Position numbers and translations under genes: made by a program. 64,000 bases of DNA from Arenibacter sp041392165 (GTDB lineage: Bacteria; Bacteroidota; Bacteroidia; Flavobacteriales; Flavobacteriaceae): NCBI GenBank assembly GCA_041392165.1, contig JAWKMN010000002.1, positions 727,967-791,966 of the forward strand. The letters are read 5' to 3'. This document shows, piece by piece, positions 37,853 through 47,070 of the stretch. How positions within the stretch are numbered: the stretch's first letter is position 1; each line of letters starts with the position of its first letter. The notes under the pieces are model-generated. The model saw only the letters and a list, made by a program, of their open reading frames with translations, had not been told where the DNA came from and did no database searches.

Positions 37853-39127
37853 TTATAATAAATCTAGTATTCTTTCCAAGGCCATGCCTCTGGATCCTTT
37901 TATCAGGATAGTGGCATTTTTCAATGTATTGCTGTTAAGGGCTTCTTTAAGATGGTCAAAGGACCTGAATCTGTTGAAGGTATCTTTTGTTCGGAAAAAA
38001 TTCTCCCCAATTAGGAACACCTGATCAATATTCATATTAGCGGCCATATTGGCAATTTCCTGGTGTTCTTTACCTGCCATTTTTCCCAGTTCGAACATGT
38101 CTCCCAAGAATGCAACTTTATGATCTGCCTTTAATTGCTGAAAATTTTCCAAGGCGGCCTTCATACTTGTGGGGTTGGCATTATAGGCATCAAGAATTAT
38201 ATGATGCCCATTTTTGTCGATTATTTGGGAACGGTTATTTTGGGGGATGTAATTTTCGATCCCTTTTTTTATTTCGTTCAGCCCAACATTAAAGAATTTT
38301 CCGATCAATATTGCGGCGCAGCAGTTGGTGAAATTATAGCTGCCTACCAGTTGGGTGGTAATATGGACATCATCTACGGCAATTTTAACAAATGGGTCAG
38401 CGCCGATAAGTTTTATTTTAAAGAATTCATTATTGTTTTGGCTAAACCCGTATTTTTTGGAGACCTTGGTCAATCTATTTTTTTGAATGGGGTCGTCCGC
38501 ATTAAAAAAAATGAATTTATCATGGCTTGTCAAAAAGTCGTAAAGTTCACTTTTACCTTTTATTACTCCTTCCTCACTCCCAAAACCCTCCAGATGTGCC
38601 TTTCCGAAATTGGTAATATACCCATAATCCGGCATGGCCAGCTTACATAGGAATTCTATTTCCGTAAGGTGGTTGGCTCCCATTTCTACAATGGCCATTT
38701 CCGTATCCGGGGCAATGGAAAGTAGTGTTAATGGGACGCCTATGTGATTGTTCAGATTTCCCTTGGTGGCAATAGTTTTGTATTTTCTTGATAGCACTGC
38801 GGTGATAAGTTCCTTTGTTGTGGTCTTTCCATTACTTCCGGTAAGGCCAATTACCTTGGTTTTGCAATAATTCCGATGAAATTGGGATAGGTCTTGAAGC
38901 GTAGTAAGTACATTCTCAACAAGTATGGTCTTATCGCTCCCTGCAAATTCCCTTTCATCAACAATGGCATATGAAGCACCCTTCTCCAAAGCTTGGGCGG
39001 CATAGGAGTTGCCGTTAAAGTTATCTCCCTTTAAGGCAAAAAATATACAGTTTGGGCTTATCTTCCTTGTATCCGTGCAAATTTGGGGGAACTCTAAAAA
39101 GAGTTGGTGCAATTGTTCTAATGTCAT
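37853..39127 (-). CDS. murF: UDP-N-acetylmuramoyl-tripeptide--D-alanyl-D-alanine ligase
   Basis: 424 aa, cytoplasmic. Adds D-Ala-D-Ala to the UDP-MurNAc-tripeptide in peptidoglycan synthesis. The N-terminal domain reads ISPNCIFFALKGDNFNGN; the P-loop is VIGLTGSNGKTTTKEL, followed by IVEMGANHLTEI and, near the end, LDAYNANPTSMKAAL with the C-terminal domain GDMFELG. It lies just downstream of gldJ on the same strand, the order typical of Flavobacteriia, with an intrinsic terminator between them. Its 3' end comes within 8 bp of the tRNA gene. Confidence 0.96.
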   Translation of the reverse strand: MTLEQLHQLFLEFPQICTDTRKISPNCIFFALKGDNFNGNSYAAQALEKGASYAIVDEREFAGSDKTILVENVLTTLQDLSQFHRNYCKTKVIGLTGSNGKTTTKELITAVLSRKYKTIATKGNLNNHIGVPLTLLSIAPDTEMAIVEMGANHLTEIEFLCKLAMPDYGYITNFGKAHLEGFGSEEGVIKGKSELYDFLTSHDKFIFFNADDPIQKNRLTKVSKKYGFSQNNNEFFKIKLIGADPFVKIAVDDVHITTQLVGSYNFTNCCAAILIGKFFNVGLNEIKKGIENYIPQNNRSQIIDKNGHHIILDAYNANPTSMKAALENFQQLKADHKVAFLGDMFELGKMAGKEHQEIANMAANMNIDQVFLIGENFFRTKDTFNRFRSFDHLKEALNSNTLKNATILIKGSRGMALERILDLL

Positions 39128-39142
39128 AAATCTAAGGTATAA

Positions 39143-39168
39143 AAAAAGCCCTTTTAAAAGGGCTTCTT
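39143..39168 (-). terminator. Intrinsic terminator after gldJ
   Basis: Stem AAGCCCTTTT / AAAAGGGCTT at 39146-39165; read on the minus strand it is followed by a run of T (plus-strand AAAAAAA at 39141-39147). It would end gldJ transcription ahead of murF. Confidence 0.75.
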
Positions 39169-39196
39169 CCTATTTATTTTCTAGGCTTAATTTGCC

Positions 39197-40852
39197 TTAT
39201 TTGCTTCTTGGCGTTTTGTTTTTAGTTTTGGATTTGGAGCCTACTCTGGACATGGCGCATCTAAATCCTATATAATCCGTGGACATATACTGTGGTAAAT
39301 ACCTTCTTTGGGCCGGGTCCAACCAGTAGGCCCTATCTCTCCACGAACCTCCTTTGAAGACCCTTACCTCGTCATTGATCAATGAAGTTCTGTTGTTGGA
39401 TTTGTCGTAAGCTCTTATTATATTCCCCGAAGAGTCTACCTGTACCTTGCTTACAGGGGCATTGTACATTCTCTTTTGGTCTTTTTCACCTTCCTCTTCA
39501 TCACTAAATCTATCGTAAAATCTGGTAGACCCCGGTTCACCGTCCCTGTACCCACGGTTGTCACTGGACGAGAAGTTGGTTCTCAAGAAGGTTTCTTCTT
39601 CGTCTATGGGTATCATTTTTATCTCTCCAGGTAAATTTACCGCAACTACTTTGCCGTTGGGCAAGGTGTCGTACACAATGGAGTCGCGGATTACATTCAC
39701 TTTTCCGTCTTTTCCAATGGCCGTTTTCATATAAACATTTCCCCGGTAATAGTTGAAGTCGCTTACTTCGTCATCTACTATTGGTCTATATACATCCGCA
39801 ACCCATTCGGCTACGTTTCCTGCCATATCGTATAATCCAAAATCGTTGGGCTTGTATGATTTTACCTCTGCAGTTATATCGGCACCGTCATCGGACCATC
39901 CTGCAATTCCCCCATAATCTCCCTTTCCTTGTTTAAAATTGGCCAATTGATCCCCTCTGCCGACTCTTTGTCCATTTCTGGTATAATCCCCTTCCCATGG
40001 ATATTTCTTTCTACCTCTGTAGTTATTATATTCCCTACTGCCAATCTGTGCCTGTGCAGCGTATTCCCATTCCGTTTCCGTAGGCAACCTGTACTCCGGC
40101 AAAATTACCCCTGAACTTCTTTTGGCAAATACGGAAACCGAATCTTTTTTCTTTTTCCCTTGCAAAGAATCTATTTGGCCGTTGTATACGGATTCCGGTC
40201 TGTTTAAATAGGCTTCTGTACTAAAACCACCTTCTGCCTCGCCATTAATTACTTTGTATTTGGCATCTTCGGAAAGATAGCCCTCCCTTTCCAGCATTAC
40301 TTCGTTTACACGATCTGTCCTCCATTCCGCAAACTGGGTGGCTTGGATCCAATTTACACCAACTACTGGGTATTCTGCATAGGCAGGATGGCGTAGGTAG
40401 TTATTGGTCATAGTTTCATTGAATCCCAACCTATTTCTCCATACCAATGTATCTGGTAAGGCCCCGGTGTAAATATGTGTATATTTAGGGTTTTCCGGAG
40501 GATATACACTCTTCAGGTAGTCCAGATATTCCAAATACATAACATTGGTTACTTCGGTCTCGTCCATATAAAAAGACTGCACATGCTGTGAGGTAGGGGT
40601 GTTGTTCCATTCGTGCATTACATCATCCTGCACTTGCCCTTTTGTAAAGGTTCCACCTTCCACAAACACTAGACCTGGTGCGGTTTCCTGTTCTTTAAAG
40701 TCTGAATTGTACTGAAATCCACCTTCCTTGGCGTTAATATTCCAGCCCGTAGCCCTTGAAACATTTTTTGAGGATGATGAGTTTTTACAGCTTGAAAAAC
40801 CACCAGCTACAATGGCGCAAGAGAGTACAACTTTGATGAATTGTTTTTTCAT
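39197..40852 (-). CDS. gldJ: Gliding motility lipoprotein GldJ
   Basis: 551 aa. Lipoprotein signal (CAIVAGGFSSC). The body has the FGE-sulfatase fold used by GldJ: GLVFVEGGTFTKG, FYMDETEVTNVMYLEYLDYL, NWIQATQFAEWRT, RLPTETEWEYAAQA, YDMAGNVAEWVADVY and GFRCAMS. In Flavobacteriia GldJ is an outer-membrane-associated lipoprotein needed for gliding and for stability of the GldK-linked type IX secretion machinery. The length and order next to murF match the family. It is divergent from porV with only about 445 bp between them. Confidence 0.96.
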   Translation of the reverse strand: MKKQFIKVVLSCAIVAGGFSSCKNSSSSKNVSRATGWNINAKEGGFQYNSDFKEQETAPGLVFVEGGTFTKGQVQDDVMHEWNNTPTSQHVQSFYMDETEVTNVMYLEYLDYLKSVYPPENPKYTHIYTGALPDTLVWRNRLGFNETMTNNYLRHPAYAEYPVVGVNWIQATQFAEWRTDRVNEVMLEREGYLSEDAKYKVINGEAEGGFSTEAYLNRPESVYNGQIDSLQGKKKKDSVSVFAKRSSGVILPEYRLPTETEWEYAAQAQIGSREYNNYRGRKKYPWEGDYTRNGQRVGRGDQLANFKQGKGDYGGIAGWSDDGADITAEVKSYKPNDFGLYDMAGNVAEWVADVYRPIVDDEVSDFNYYRGNVYMKTAIGKDGKVNVIRDSIVYDTLPNGKVVAVNLPGEIKMIPIDEEETFLRTNFSSSDNRGYRDGEPGSTRFYDRFSDEEEGEKDQKRMYNAPVSKVQVDSSGNIIRAYDKSNNRTSLINDEVRVFKGGSWRDRAYWLDPAQRRYLPQYMSTDYIGFRCAMSRVGSKSKTKNKTPRSK

Positions 40853-41297
40853 AATTAGGACTTGAGTTCAAAAGACAAACTGCTTGTTAAGAGAGTTTGC
40901 GATTCATATTTTATTAATATTTTGTGTCGCTTTTGGCATTTAGAACGATGATTAAGACATAATATTTTGTTAGACGAAAAAAAATTGATCATTTATTGCA
41001 CTGCCAAATAACATCGCTTAACATGAATAACGACTTAAATATTAATATAGTATGGATAGTTGATAATTCTTTATAAAATATCATGTAAAATCAATCATTG
41101 TAAAATGATGTTAAATTAAGGATTATGCCTTTATACATTATCTTAATTGTAAAAACTGTTTAAAAGCAGATTTTTTTTAACGGCTTATATAAGATATTAC
41201 GAAAAAGGACGTTTGCATAATAATGAGCCTAATAATAATTTTATTTAGGTATTTTTGGATAACGGTGGTGGCCAAATCTTAACTTTAACAAGTACAA
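40853..41297. other. Divergent gldJ / porV control region
   Basis: Very AT-rich, no gene. It holds the porV -7 element at 41250-41257. In other Flavobacteriia porU (over 1000 aa) commonly sits here beside porV; the space is far too small for it. Confidence 0.6.
41250..41257 (+). promoter_or_regulatory. porV promoter -7 element
   Basis: TATTTTTG, an exact TAnnTTTG match 40 bp before the porV start. Confidence 0.55.
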
Positions 41298-42443
41298 ATG
41301 AAAAAATTATCAACACTTTTCTTGCTTTTTTTGATGTTTAAAGTTGTTGCTCAGGAAGATAGGGTGATTACGACCGCTGTGCCATTTTTGACCATTGCTG
41401 CAGATGCCAGGGCATCGGGTATGGGGGATATGGGGGTGGCCACATCTACCGATGCTTTTTCCCAACAGTGGAATCCGGCAAAATTTGCCTTTGCGGAAAG
41501 AGAAATGGGGGTTGGACTTAGCTATACACCTTATTTGGAAAGTATTGTTACCGATATTGCATTGTTGAGTGCAAATTTTCACAAGAAGATCAGCGACAGA
41601 AGTGCCTTTGCCTTAAGTATTAGGTACTTTACCTTGGGGGAAATAGAACTTAGGCAATTTGCCGGGGACCAGGCAAGATTGGCCAAGCCTAACGAACTGG
41701 CTTTTGACGGATCCTACTCCCTAAAACTTAGTGAAACTTTTTCTATGGCGGTTGCAGGTAGGTTTATTAGTTCCAATCTTAAATTGCCGGATAACGGCAG
41801 CGAGGATTCCAAGGCGGCAAGTACTTTTGCGGTCGATGTTTCAGGGTTCTATCGCTCTCGCGAAATTGCCTACAATAATTTTGATGGCCGTTGGAGGGCA
41901 GGGTTCAATTTTTCCAATTTAGGAAGCAAGTTAAAGTATGACGATGCGGGACAGGAGAATTTTCTTCCCACCAATATGAAAGCGGGCCTGGGTTTTGATT
42001 TTATATTGGACCAGGATAATGTGCTTGGACTTACCTCTGAATTTAATAAACTGTTGGTGCCCACTCCCCAGGATTATAATGGTGACGGTGTTATTGATGG
42101 TACGGATAACGATGAATATCAGCAGACTACTTTTTTTGAAGGGGTTTTTAAATCGTTTGGCGATGCACCCGATGGCTTTAGTGAGGAGCTAAAAGAGTTT
42201 ACGTGGGCACTAGGTGCGGAATATACCTATCAAGATGCATTTATGTTGAGAACGGGATATTTTAATGAGAGCGATTTAAAGGGAGCAAGAAAATTTTTCA
42301 CTTTGGGTGCCGGGTTTAGATTTAAATCGGCCCAGGTAGACCTGTCCTATTTGTTTTCTACTTCCCAGGTGAGGAACCCTTTGGAGAATACACTTAGGTT
42401 CTCACTGACCTTTAATTTGGGAGAAGAATTTTTGAACTATTAA
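41298..42443 (+). CDS. porV: Type IX secretion outer-membrane protein PorV (LptO)
   Basis: 381 aa with a signal peptide (FLLFLMFKVVAQ). The opening AVPFLTIAADARASGMGDMGVAT, then QWNPAKFAFAE, is the hallmark of PorV; it is a FadL-like 14-strand outer-membrane barrel ending in LRFSLTFNLGEEF. PorV collects cargo from the SprA (Sov) translocon and hands it to the PorU sortase. A terminator follows at 42472-42494. Confidence 0.95.
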   Translation: MKKLSTLFLLFLMFKVVAQEDRVITTAVPFLTIAADARASGMGDMGVATSTDAFSQQWNPAKFAFAEREMGVGLSYTPYLESIVTDIALLSANFHKKISDRSAFALSIRYFTLGEIELRQFAGDQARLAKPNELAFDGSYSLKLSETFSMAVAGRFISSNLKLPDNGSEDSKAASTFAVDVSGFYRSREIAYNNFDGRWRAGFNFSNLGSKLKYDDAGQENFLPTNMKAGLGFDFILDQDNVLGLTSEFNKLLVPTPQDYNGDGVIDGTDNDEYQQTTFFEGVFKSFGDAPDGFSEELKEFTWALGAEYTYQDAFMLRTGYFNESDLKGARKFFTLGAGFRFKSAQVDLSYLFSTSQVRNPLENTLRFSLTFNLGEEFLNY

Positions 42444-42471
42444 TCTGCTAAAACGAATGCGGCGTAGCTGT

Positions 42472-42494
42472 AAAACCTGCCCAAGGCAGGTTTT
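42472..42494 (+). terminator. Intrinsic terminator after porV
   Basis: Perfect stem AAAACCTGCC / GGCAGGTTTT around a CAA loop, with T-rich sequence after it. Confidence 0.8.
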
Positions 42495-42497
42495 GTT

Positions 42498-42505
42498 TAT
42501 TTTTG
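42498..42505 (+). promoter_or_regulatory. cdd promoter -7 element
   Basis: TATTTTTG, directly after the porV terminator and 26 bp before the cdd ATG. Confidence 0.5.
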
Positions 42506-42530
42506 CTAAATGGTATAACATCAATTATCT

Positions 42531-43016
42531 ATGAAACTACGCAGGGTCGTGTTCGATCTAATAGTCTATGAATCCGTTCATGAATTGGAAAAGGAGGATC
42601 AGGTTTTAATGCGCGAAGCAGTGAAGGCCAGGAATAATGCTTATTCCCCATACTCAAAGTTTAATGTTGGGGCTGCGGTATTATTGGATAATGATGAAAT
42701 TATAATCGGTAATAATCAAGAAAATGCCTCCTATCCTTCCGGTTTGTGCGCAGAAAGGGTGGCCTTATTTTACGCTTCCGCAAAATTTCCTGGCATTCCC
42801 ATAAAAACCATTGCCATTAGTGCTACTTCCAAAAATTTTGTGGTGGATAAGCCTGCCGCCCCTTGTGGCAATTGTAGGCAATCTATTTCGGAATATGAAA
42901 TAAGACAGTCGAGGCCTATTGCTATAATCATGTCCGGGGAAACCGGAGAGATTTTAAAATGTAACGCTGTTTCAGACATTCTTCCCTTGGCCTTTAATGG
43001 TACGTTCCTAGGGTAG
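42531..43016 (+). CDS. cdd: Cytidine deaminase
   Basis: 161 aa, cytoplasmic. It deaminates (deoxy)cytidine to (deoxy)uridine in pyrimidine salvage. Motifs: YSPYSKFNVGAAVLLD, the catalytic CAERVALF (Cys and Glu) and zinc ligands PCGNCRQSI, as in tetrameric CDAs. It has its own promoter after the porV terminator. Confidence 0.95.
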   Translation: MKLRRVVFDLIVYESVHELEKEDQVLMREAVKARNNAYSPYSKFNVGAAVLLDNDEIIIGNNQENASYPSGLCAERVALFYASAKFPGIPIKTIAISATSKNFVVDKPAAPCGNCRQSISEYEIRQSRPIAIIMSGETGEILKCNAVSDILPLAFNGTFLG

Positions 43017-43044
43017 GGCAAGAAGTAGGTATAAGGATTAATGC

Positions 43045-43066
43045 CCTGCCTTTGTCGGTAGGCAGG
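43045..43066. repeat. REP-like palindrome (CCTGCC...GGCAGG)
   Basis: CCTGCCT / AGGCAGG with an 8-nt loop, after cdd. Related CCTGCC/GGCAGG hairpins occur at 33110-33158, 42472-42494, 63095-63116 and near 63184-63203. Confidence 0.5.
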
Positions 43067-43200
43067 AATGTAATTTTATGGCCAGGTAGTTTTGTTTTTG
43101 AGTTTTGACCAATATTCCATGACTATTCCCAACTTTGATTTATACGATCGCTTTATGGGAAGCTTTTGATTTAAATTTTTTTCCTATTGATTTATATATG

Positions 43201-43208
43201 TATTTTTG
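43201..43208 (+). promoter_or_regulatory. pdhA promoter -7 element
   Basis: TATTTTTG at 43201-43208. It overlaps the first codons of an upstream extension of the pdhA frame (start at 43206), showing that the real start is the ATG at 43272. Confidence 0.55.
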
Positions 43209-43271
43209 TTTTCCGTTTTTGTCTTGAACTGGTTTTCGGGCAAAGTGAATTACTACATAAATTATCAATTA

Positions 43272-44270
43272 ATGGAAAAAATAACCAAAGAGGTCTACCT
43301 TAAATGGTATGAGGACATGTTGTTCTGGAGAAAGTTTGAAGATAAACTTGCAGCCGTCTATATTCAACAAAAAGTTCGCGGATTTTTACATCTTTACAAT
43401 GGGCAGGAAGCTGTTCTTGCTGGGGCATTACATGCAATGGACCTTACCAAGGACAGAATGATAACGGCGTATAGGAATCACGTTCAACCAATTGGTATGG
43501 GAGTTGATCCTAGAAAGGTTATGGCGGAACTTTACGGTAAGGTTACGGGAACCTCCAAAGGAATGGGTGGATCCATGCATATTTTTTCCAAAGAACACCG
43601 TTTTTACGGTGGCCATGGTATAGTTGGTGGCCAGATTCCATTGGGTGCCGGATTGGCCTTTGCCGATAAGTACTTTAAAAGGGATGCCGTTACCTTATGT
43701 TATATGGGAGATGGGGCGGTAAGACAAGGATCGCTCCATGAAAGTTTTAATTTGGCAATGCTTTGGCAATTACCAGTGGTCTTTGTTTGTGAGAACAATG
43801 GGTATGCCATGGGAACATCGGTAGCCAGAACCTCACATTCAACGGAAATTTGGAAACTGGGATTGGGATATGAAATGCCTTGTGGACCGGTAGATGGGAT
43901 GGATCCCGTAACGGTTGCCAAAGAAATGAGCAAGGCCATTGAACGTGCCAGATCGGGAGGTGGTCCTACCTTCTTGGAAATGAAGACGTACAGGTACAGA
44001 GGACACTCCATGTCCGACGCACAGCATTACAGGACCAAAGAGGAGGTGGAAGAGTATAAGAAGATAGATCCTATAACCCAGGTATTGGCTACGATCAAGG
44101 AAAATAAATATGCCACAGATGCTCAGATAAAGGAGATAGATACCCGGGTTAAAAAGTTGGTTTCAGAATGTGAGAAATTTGCGGAGGAATCGGATTATCC
44201 ACCTGTTAATCAATTATATGATATGGTATACGATCAAGAGGACTACCCATTTGTAAAACATAAAATATAA
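43272..44270 (+). CDS. pdhA: Pyruvate dehydrogenase E1 alpha subunit
   Basis: 332 aa from the ATG at 43272. With E1 beta it decarboxylates pyruvate using thiamine diphosphate. Motifs: GFLHLYNGQEAVLAG, ITAYRNHVQPIGMGVDP, GGSMHIF, GGHGIVGGQIPLGAGLAFA, the ThDP/Mg motif GDGAVRQGSLHESFNLA and the phosphorylation-loop-like RYRGHSMSD. Length matches bacterial E1-alpha. It is 4 bp from pdhC. E1 beta is not here, as is usual in Flavobacteriia, where it lies elsewhere. Confidence 0.95.
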   Translation: MEKITKEVYLKWYEDMLFWRKFEDKLAAVYIQQKVRGFLHLYNGQEAVLAGALHAMDLTKDRMITAYRNHVQPIGMGVDPRKVMAELYGKVTGTSKGMGGSMHIFSKEHRFYGGHGIVGGQIPLGAGLAFADKYFKRDAVTLCYMGDGAVRQGSLHESFNLAMLWQLPVVFVCENNGYAMGTSVARTSHSTEIWKLGLGYEMPCGPVDGMDPVTVAKEMSKAIERARSGGGPTFLEMKTYRYRGHSMSDAQHYRTKEEVEEYKKIDPITQVLATIKENKYATDAQIKEIDTRVKKLVSECEKFAEESDYPPVNQLYDMVYDQEDYPFVKHKI

Positions 44271-44274
44271 GTAA

Positions 44275-45918
44275 ATGGCAGAAGTAATAAATATGCCAAG
44301 ACTTAGCGATACCATGGAAGAGGGGACCGTTGCTAAGTGGCTAAAGCAAGTAGGTGACAAAGTTGAAGAGGGTGATATTTTGGCGGAAATCGAAACCGAT
44401 AAGGCTACAATGGAATTCGAATCCTTCAATGAAGGAACTTTGTTGTATATAGGTATTAAGGAAGGGGATACGGCTCCGGTGGATTCACTATTGGCCATAA
44501 TAGGGGAAGAAGGAGAGGATGTTTCTGGATTGATCAATGGTTCTCCATCAGATGCCAATGAAGAAAAGGAAACAGAAGCCGTAGCCAACAAGGAAGAGGA
44601 TAGGAAGGATGCACCAAAAGCTGCCGGGGGAGCTATCCCTGATGGGGTAGAGATTATAAAGATGCCCCGCCTTAGCGATACTATGGAAGAAGGTACCGTG
44701 GCAAGTTGGTTGAAGAAAGTGGGGGATGAAGTGGAAGAAGGGGACATCCTTGCAGAAATTGAGACCGATAAGGCCACTATGGAGTTTGAATCCTTTTATT
44801 CGGGGACCTTATTGTATGTTGGTATCAACGAAGGGGAAACGGCAGCTGTAGATTCCGTTCTTGCCGTTATAGGGCCCAAAGGAACAGATGTTGATGCCGT
44901 ATTGGGTGCGGGATCAGGTTCTTCTCCAGACGATGAAAGGGCTCCCGAACAAGTTAAAAAGGCTGAAACCCCTTCTAACAATGATCCGGAAGCAACATCT
45001 ATCACCGCAAATGACGGTCAACGTATTTTTGCATCCCCCTTGGCCAAAAAAATCGCCCAGGATAAGGGAATAAATCTAGAGGATGTTAAAGGCAGCGGTG
45101 ATCACGGAAGGATCATAAAGAAAGATATCGAGGAATATCAACCTAAACAGAAGGACGCCGAGAAAGCACTTCCTGCCCAGGAAAAGGCTTCTCCACAAGC
45201 TGCTGTTGCCGCTCCAATCAATTTGCCCGTAGGGCAGGAGGGGACCGAGGAGGTGAAAAATTCCCAAATGCGCAAGGTAATAGCCAAGCGTTTGGGAGAA
45301 TCCAAGTTTTCCGCACCGCATTACTATTTGACCATAGAGGTCGATATGGATTATGCCAAGGTGTCAAGAGAGCAGATCAATGGCTTGCCGGATACCAAGG
45401 TGTCCTTTAACGATATGGTGGTAAAAGCATGTGCAATGGCTTTAAAAAAGCATCCGCAGGTAAATACTACATGGAACAACGAGACTACCAGATACAATCA
45501 TCATGTACATATTGGAGTAGCCGTTGCGGTAGATGAAGGTCTTTTGGTCCCTGTATTGAAATTTGCAGATCAAATGACATTGACCCAAATAGGGGCTTCG
45601 GTGAAGGATTTGGCCGGGAAGGCAAGAAATAAGAAAATAAGTCCGGCGGAAATGGAGGGCAGTACCTTTACCGTTTCCAATCTGGGCATGTTTGGGATTT
45701 CTGAATTTACCTCCATTATTAACCAGCCCAATTCGGCAATATTGTCTGTAGGGGCCATAGTTCAGAAGCCAGTGGTCAAAAATGGACAGATCGTGGTAGG
45801 CAATACAATGAAAGTAACTTTGGCCTGTGATCACCGTACTGTGGATGGAGCAACTGGTGCCCAATTTTTGCAGACCCTTAGGGCGTATTTAGAGAATCCG
45901 GTTACTATGCTGGCCTAA
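44275..45918 (+). CDS. pdhC: Pyruvate dehydrogenase E2, dihydrolipoyl acetyltransferase
   Basis: 547 aa. Two lipoyl domains: residues 1-80 with Lys43 (ETDKATME) and 124-203 with Lys166, separated by an Ala/Glu-rich linker. Then the E3-binding domain at about 248-288 (FASPLAKKIAQDKGINL), an Ala/Pro-rich linker and the catalytic CoA-acyltransferase domain with SFNDMVVKACAMALKKHPQV and ACDHRTVDGATGAQFL. The two lipoyl domains are almost the same in protein and share long DNA stretches, indicating a fairly recent or homogenised tandem duplication. Cotranscribed with pdhA; ends at an intrinsic terminator. Confidence 0.96.
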   Translation: MAEVINMPRLSDTMEEGTVAKWLKQVGDKVEEGDILAEIETDKATMEFESFNEGTLLYIGIKEGDTAPVDSLLAIIGEEGEDVSGLINGSPSDANEEKETEAVANKEEDRKDAPKAAGGAIPDGVEIIKMPRLSDTMEEGTVASWLKKVGDEVEEGDILAEIETDKATMEFESFYSGTLLYVGINEGETAAVDSVLAVIGPKGTDVDAVLGAGSGSSPDDERAPEQVKKAETPSNNDPEATSITANDGQRIFASPLAKKIAQDKGINLEDVKGSGDHGRIIKKDIEEYQPKQKDAEKALPAQEKASPQAAVAAPINLPVGQEGTEEVKNSQMRKVIAKRLGESKFSAPHYYLTIEVDMDYAKVSREQINGLPDTKVSFNDMVVKACAMALKKHPQVNTTWNNETTRYNHHVHIGVAVAVDEGLLVPVLKFADQMTLTQIGASVKDLAGKARNKKISPAEMEGSTFTVSNLGMFGISEFTSIINQPNSAILSVGAIVQKPVVKNGQIVVGNTMKVTLACDHRTVDGATGAQFLQTLRAYLENPVTMLA

Positions 45919-45942
45919 ATTGGATACGATAAACATTTATGT

Positions 45943-45973
45943 AAAAAGCATCCTGATTTTCAGGATGCTTTTT
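45943..45973 (+). terminator. Intrinsic terminator after pdhC
   Basis: Perfect 14-bp stem AAAAAGCATCCTGA / TCAGGATGCTTTTT with a TTT loop and a T tail. Confidence 0.88.
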
Positions 45974-46080
45974 TATCTTTAGGCGGTTTGTAGTCCTTGG
46001 TTAGAGTAATAATTGGAGCTTGAAAATCTAAAATTACAGGGGTCTATAGGACGAATAGTGAAAATCTACAGTTTGGTTAT

Positions 46081-47070
46081 ATGACAAATAAAAATCAATT
46101 CATGAGAGGAGTATGGAGTCTTGCAATAGTACTAATTGCCTTTGGCTGTGGTGGAGCTAGAATTGGAGGATCCGCCGGTTTGGAAGACCTGGCCAATGGA
46201 TCCGGTTTTTCCACCGAAAAAACGGTCGGGGAAGTAATTTCCTATTTGGCTTCGGATGAACTGCTGGGGCGGGAAACAGGTGGGGAAGGAATAGAAATGG
46301 CCGCTGAATATATTGAAACTATTTTCAAAAGTAATGGGGTGGATCCCTACTTTAAAAGTTATAGGGATACGTTGATCAATTTTGAAAAGCCGGCATACAA
46401 CATGGTTGGCTTTATTGAAGGGACGGACGACCAATTAAAAAACGAATTCGTTATCATTGGTGCCCATTATGACCATATAGGAACTGCAGACCCGGTGGCC
46501 GGTGATCATATTGCCAATGGGGCCAATGATAACGCATCGGGTACTACTGCTGTTTTGGAGTTTGCCCGTTATTTTGGCAGGTCCGGAAATAATAAACGCA
46601 GTATTATCTTTGCCTTGTTCAGTGCAGAGGAAAAGGGTCTCCTGGGGTCGAAACACTTGGCCAAAAAGCTAAAAGATCAAAATTTGGATCTCTATGCCAT
46701 GTTAAATTTTGAAATGGTAGGGGTTCCCTTGATCGGGAAGGATTATTTTATGTATGTTACGGGCTATGAGGAATCCAATTTGGCGGATATATGCAATTCC
46801 TATGCCCAGGACAAGCTGGTTGGATTTCTTCCAACGGCAAAGGAATACAATCTTTTTAAAAGATCGGATAATTATCCGTTTCATTTGGAGTTCGGGGTTC
46901 CTTCCCAAACCTTTTGTACCTTCGATTTTACCAACTTTGATCACTACCATAAGGTAGGCGACGAGGTTGGTATAATGGATTTTGAACATTTGGCCCTATT
47001 GGTAAATAAGACCGTTCCGGTTTTGGAAGATATTATTAATGCCCCGGAGCGGGAGATAGAATACAGATAA
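46081..47070 (+). CDS. M28-family zinc peptidase lipoprotein
   Basis: 329 aa. Lipobox VLIAFGC. M28 metal-binding motifs in order: IIGAHYDHIG (His), GANDNASGTTAVLEFA (bridging Asp), FSAEEKGLLGS (catalytic and metal Glu), LNFEMVG and FDHYHKVGDE (last His). It fits a periplasmic or surface aminopeptidase that trims peptides for uptake. Its stop codon overlaps the next gene's start (47070), so it is translationally coupled to the SDR. Confidence 0.9.
   Translation: MTNKNQFMRGVWSLAIVLIAFGCGGARIGGSAGLEDLANGSGFSTEKTVGEVISYLASDELLGRETGGEGIEMAAEYIETIFKSNGVDPYFKSYRDTLINFEKPAYNMVGFIEGTDDQLKNEFVIIGAHYDHIGTADPVAGDHIANGANDNASGTTAVLEFARYFGRSGNNKRSIIFALFSAEEKGLLGSKHLAKKLKDQNLDLYAMLNFEMVGVPLIGKDYFMYVTGYEESNLADICNSYAQDKLVGFLPTAKEYNLFKRSDNYPFHLEFGVPSQTFCTFDFTNFDHYHKVGDEVGIMDFEHLALLVNKTVPVLEDIINAPEREIEYR

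Noticed and set aside
38135..38650. 171-codon plus-strand frame over murF
   Set aside because: Lies wholly inside murF, which is intact with all motifs; the product has no family features.
39197..40852. GldJ as the formylglycine-generating enzyme for the sulfatase
   Set aside because: It has the FGE fold but is a lipoprotein with the length, neighbours and motifs of GldJ; the fold is shared, not the activity.
44271..44274. Absence of pdhB between pdhA and pdhC as an anomaly
   Set aside because: Flavobacteriia usually keep E1 beta elsewhere in the genome, so this is normal.
44214..44777. 187-codon open frame on the minus strand over pdhC
   Set aside because: It mirrors the repeated lipoyl domains, has a Ser/Pro-rich low-complexity product, and the plus strand has a complete E2 enzyme.
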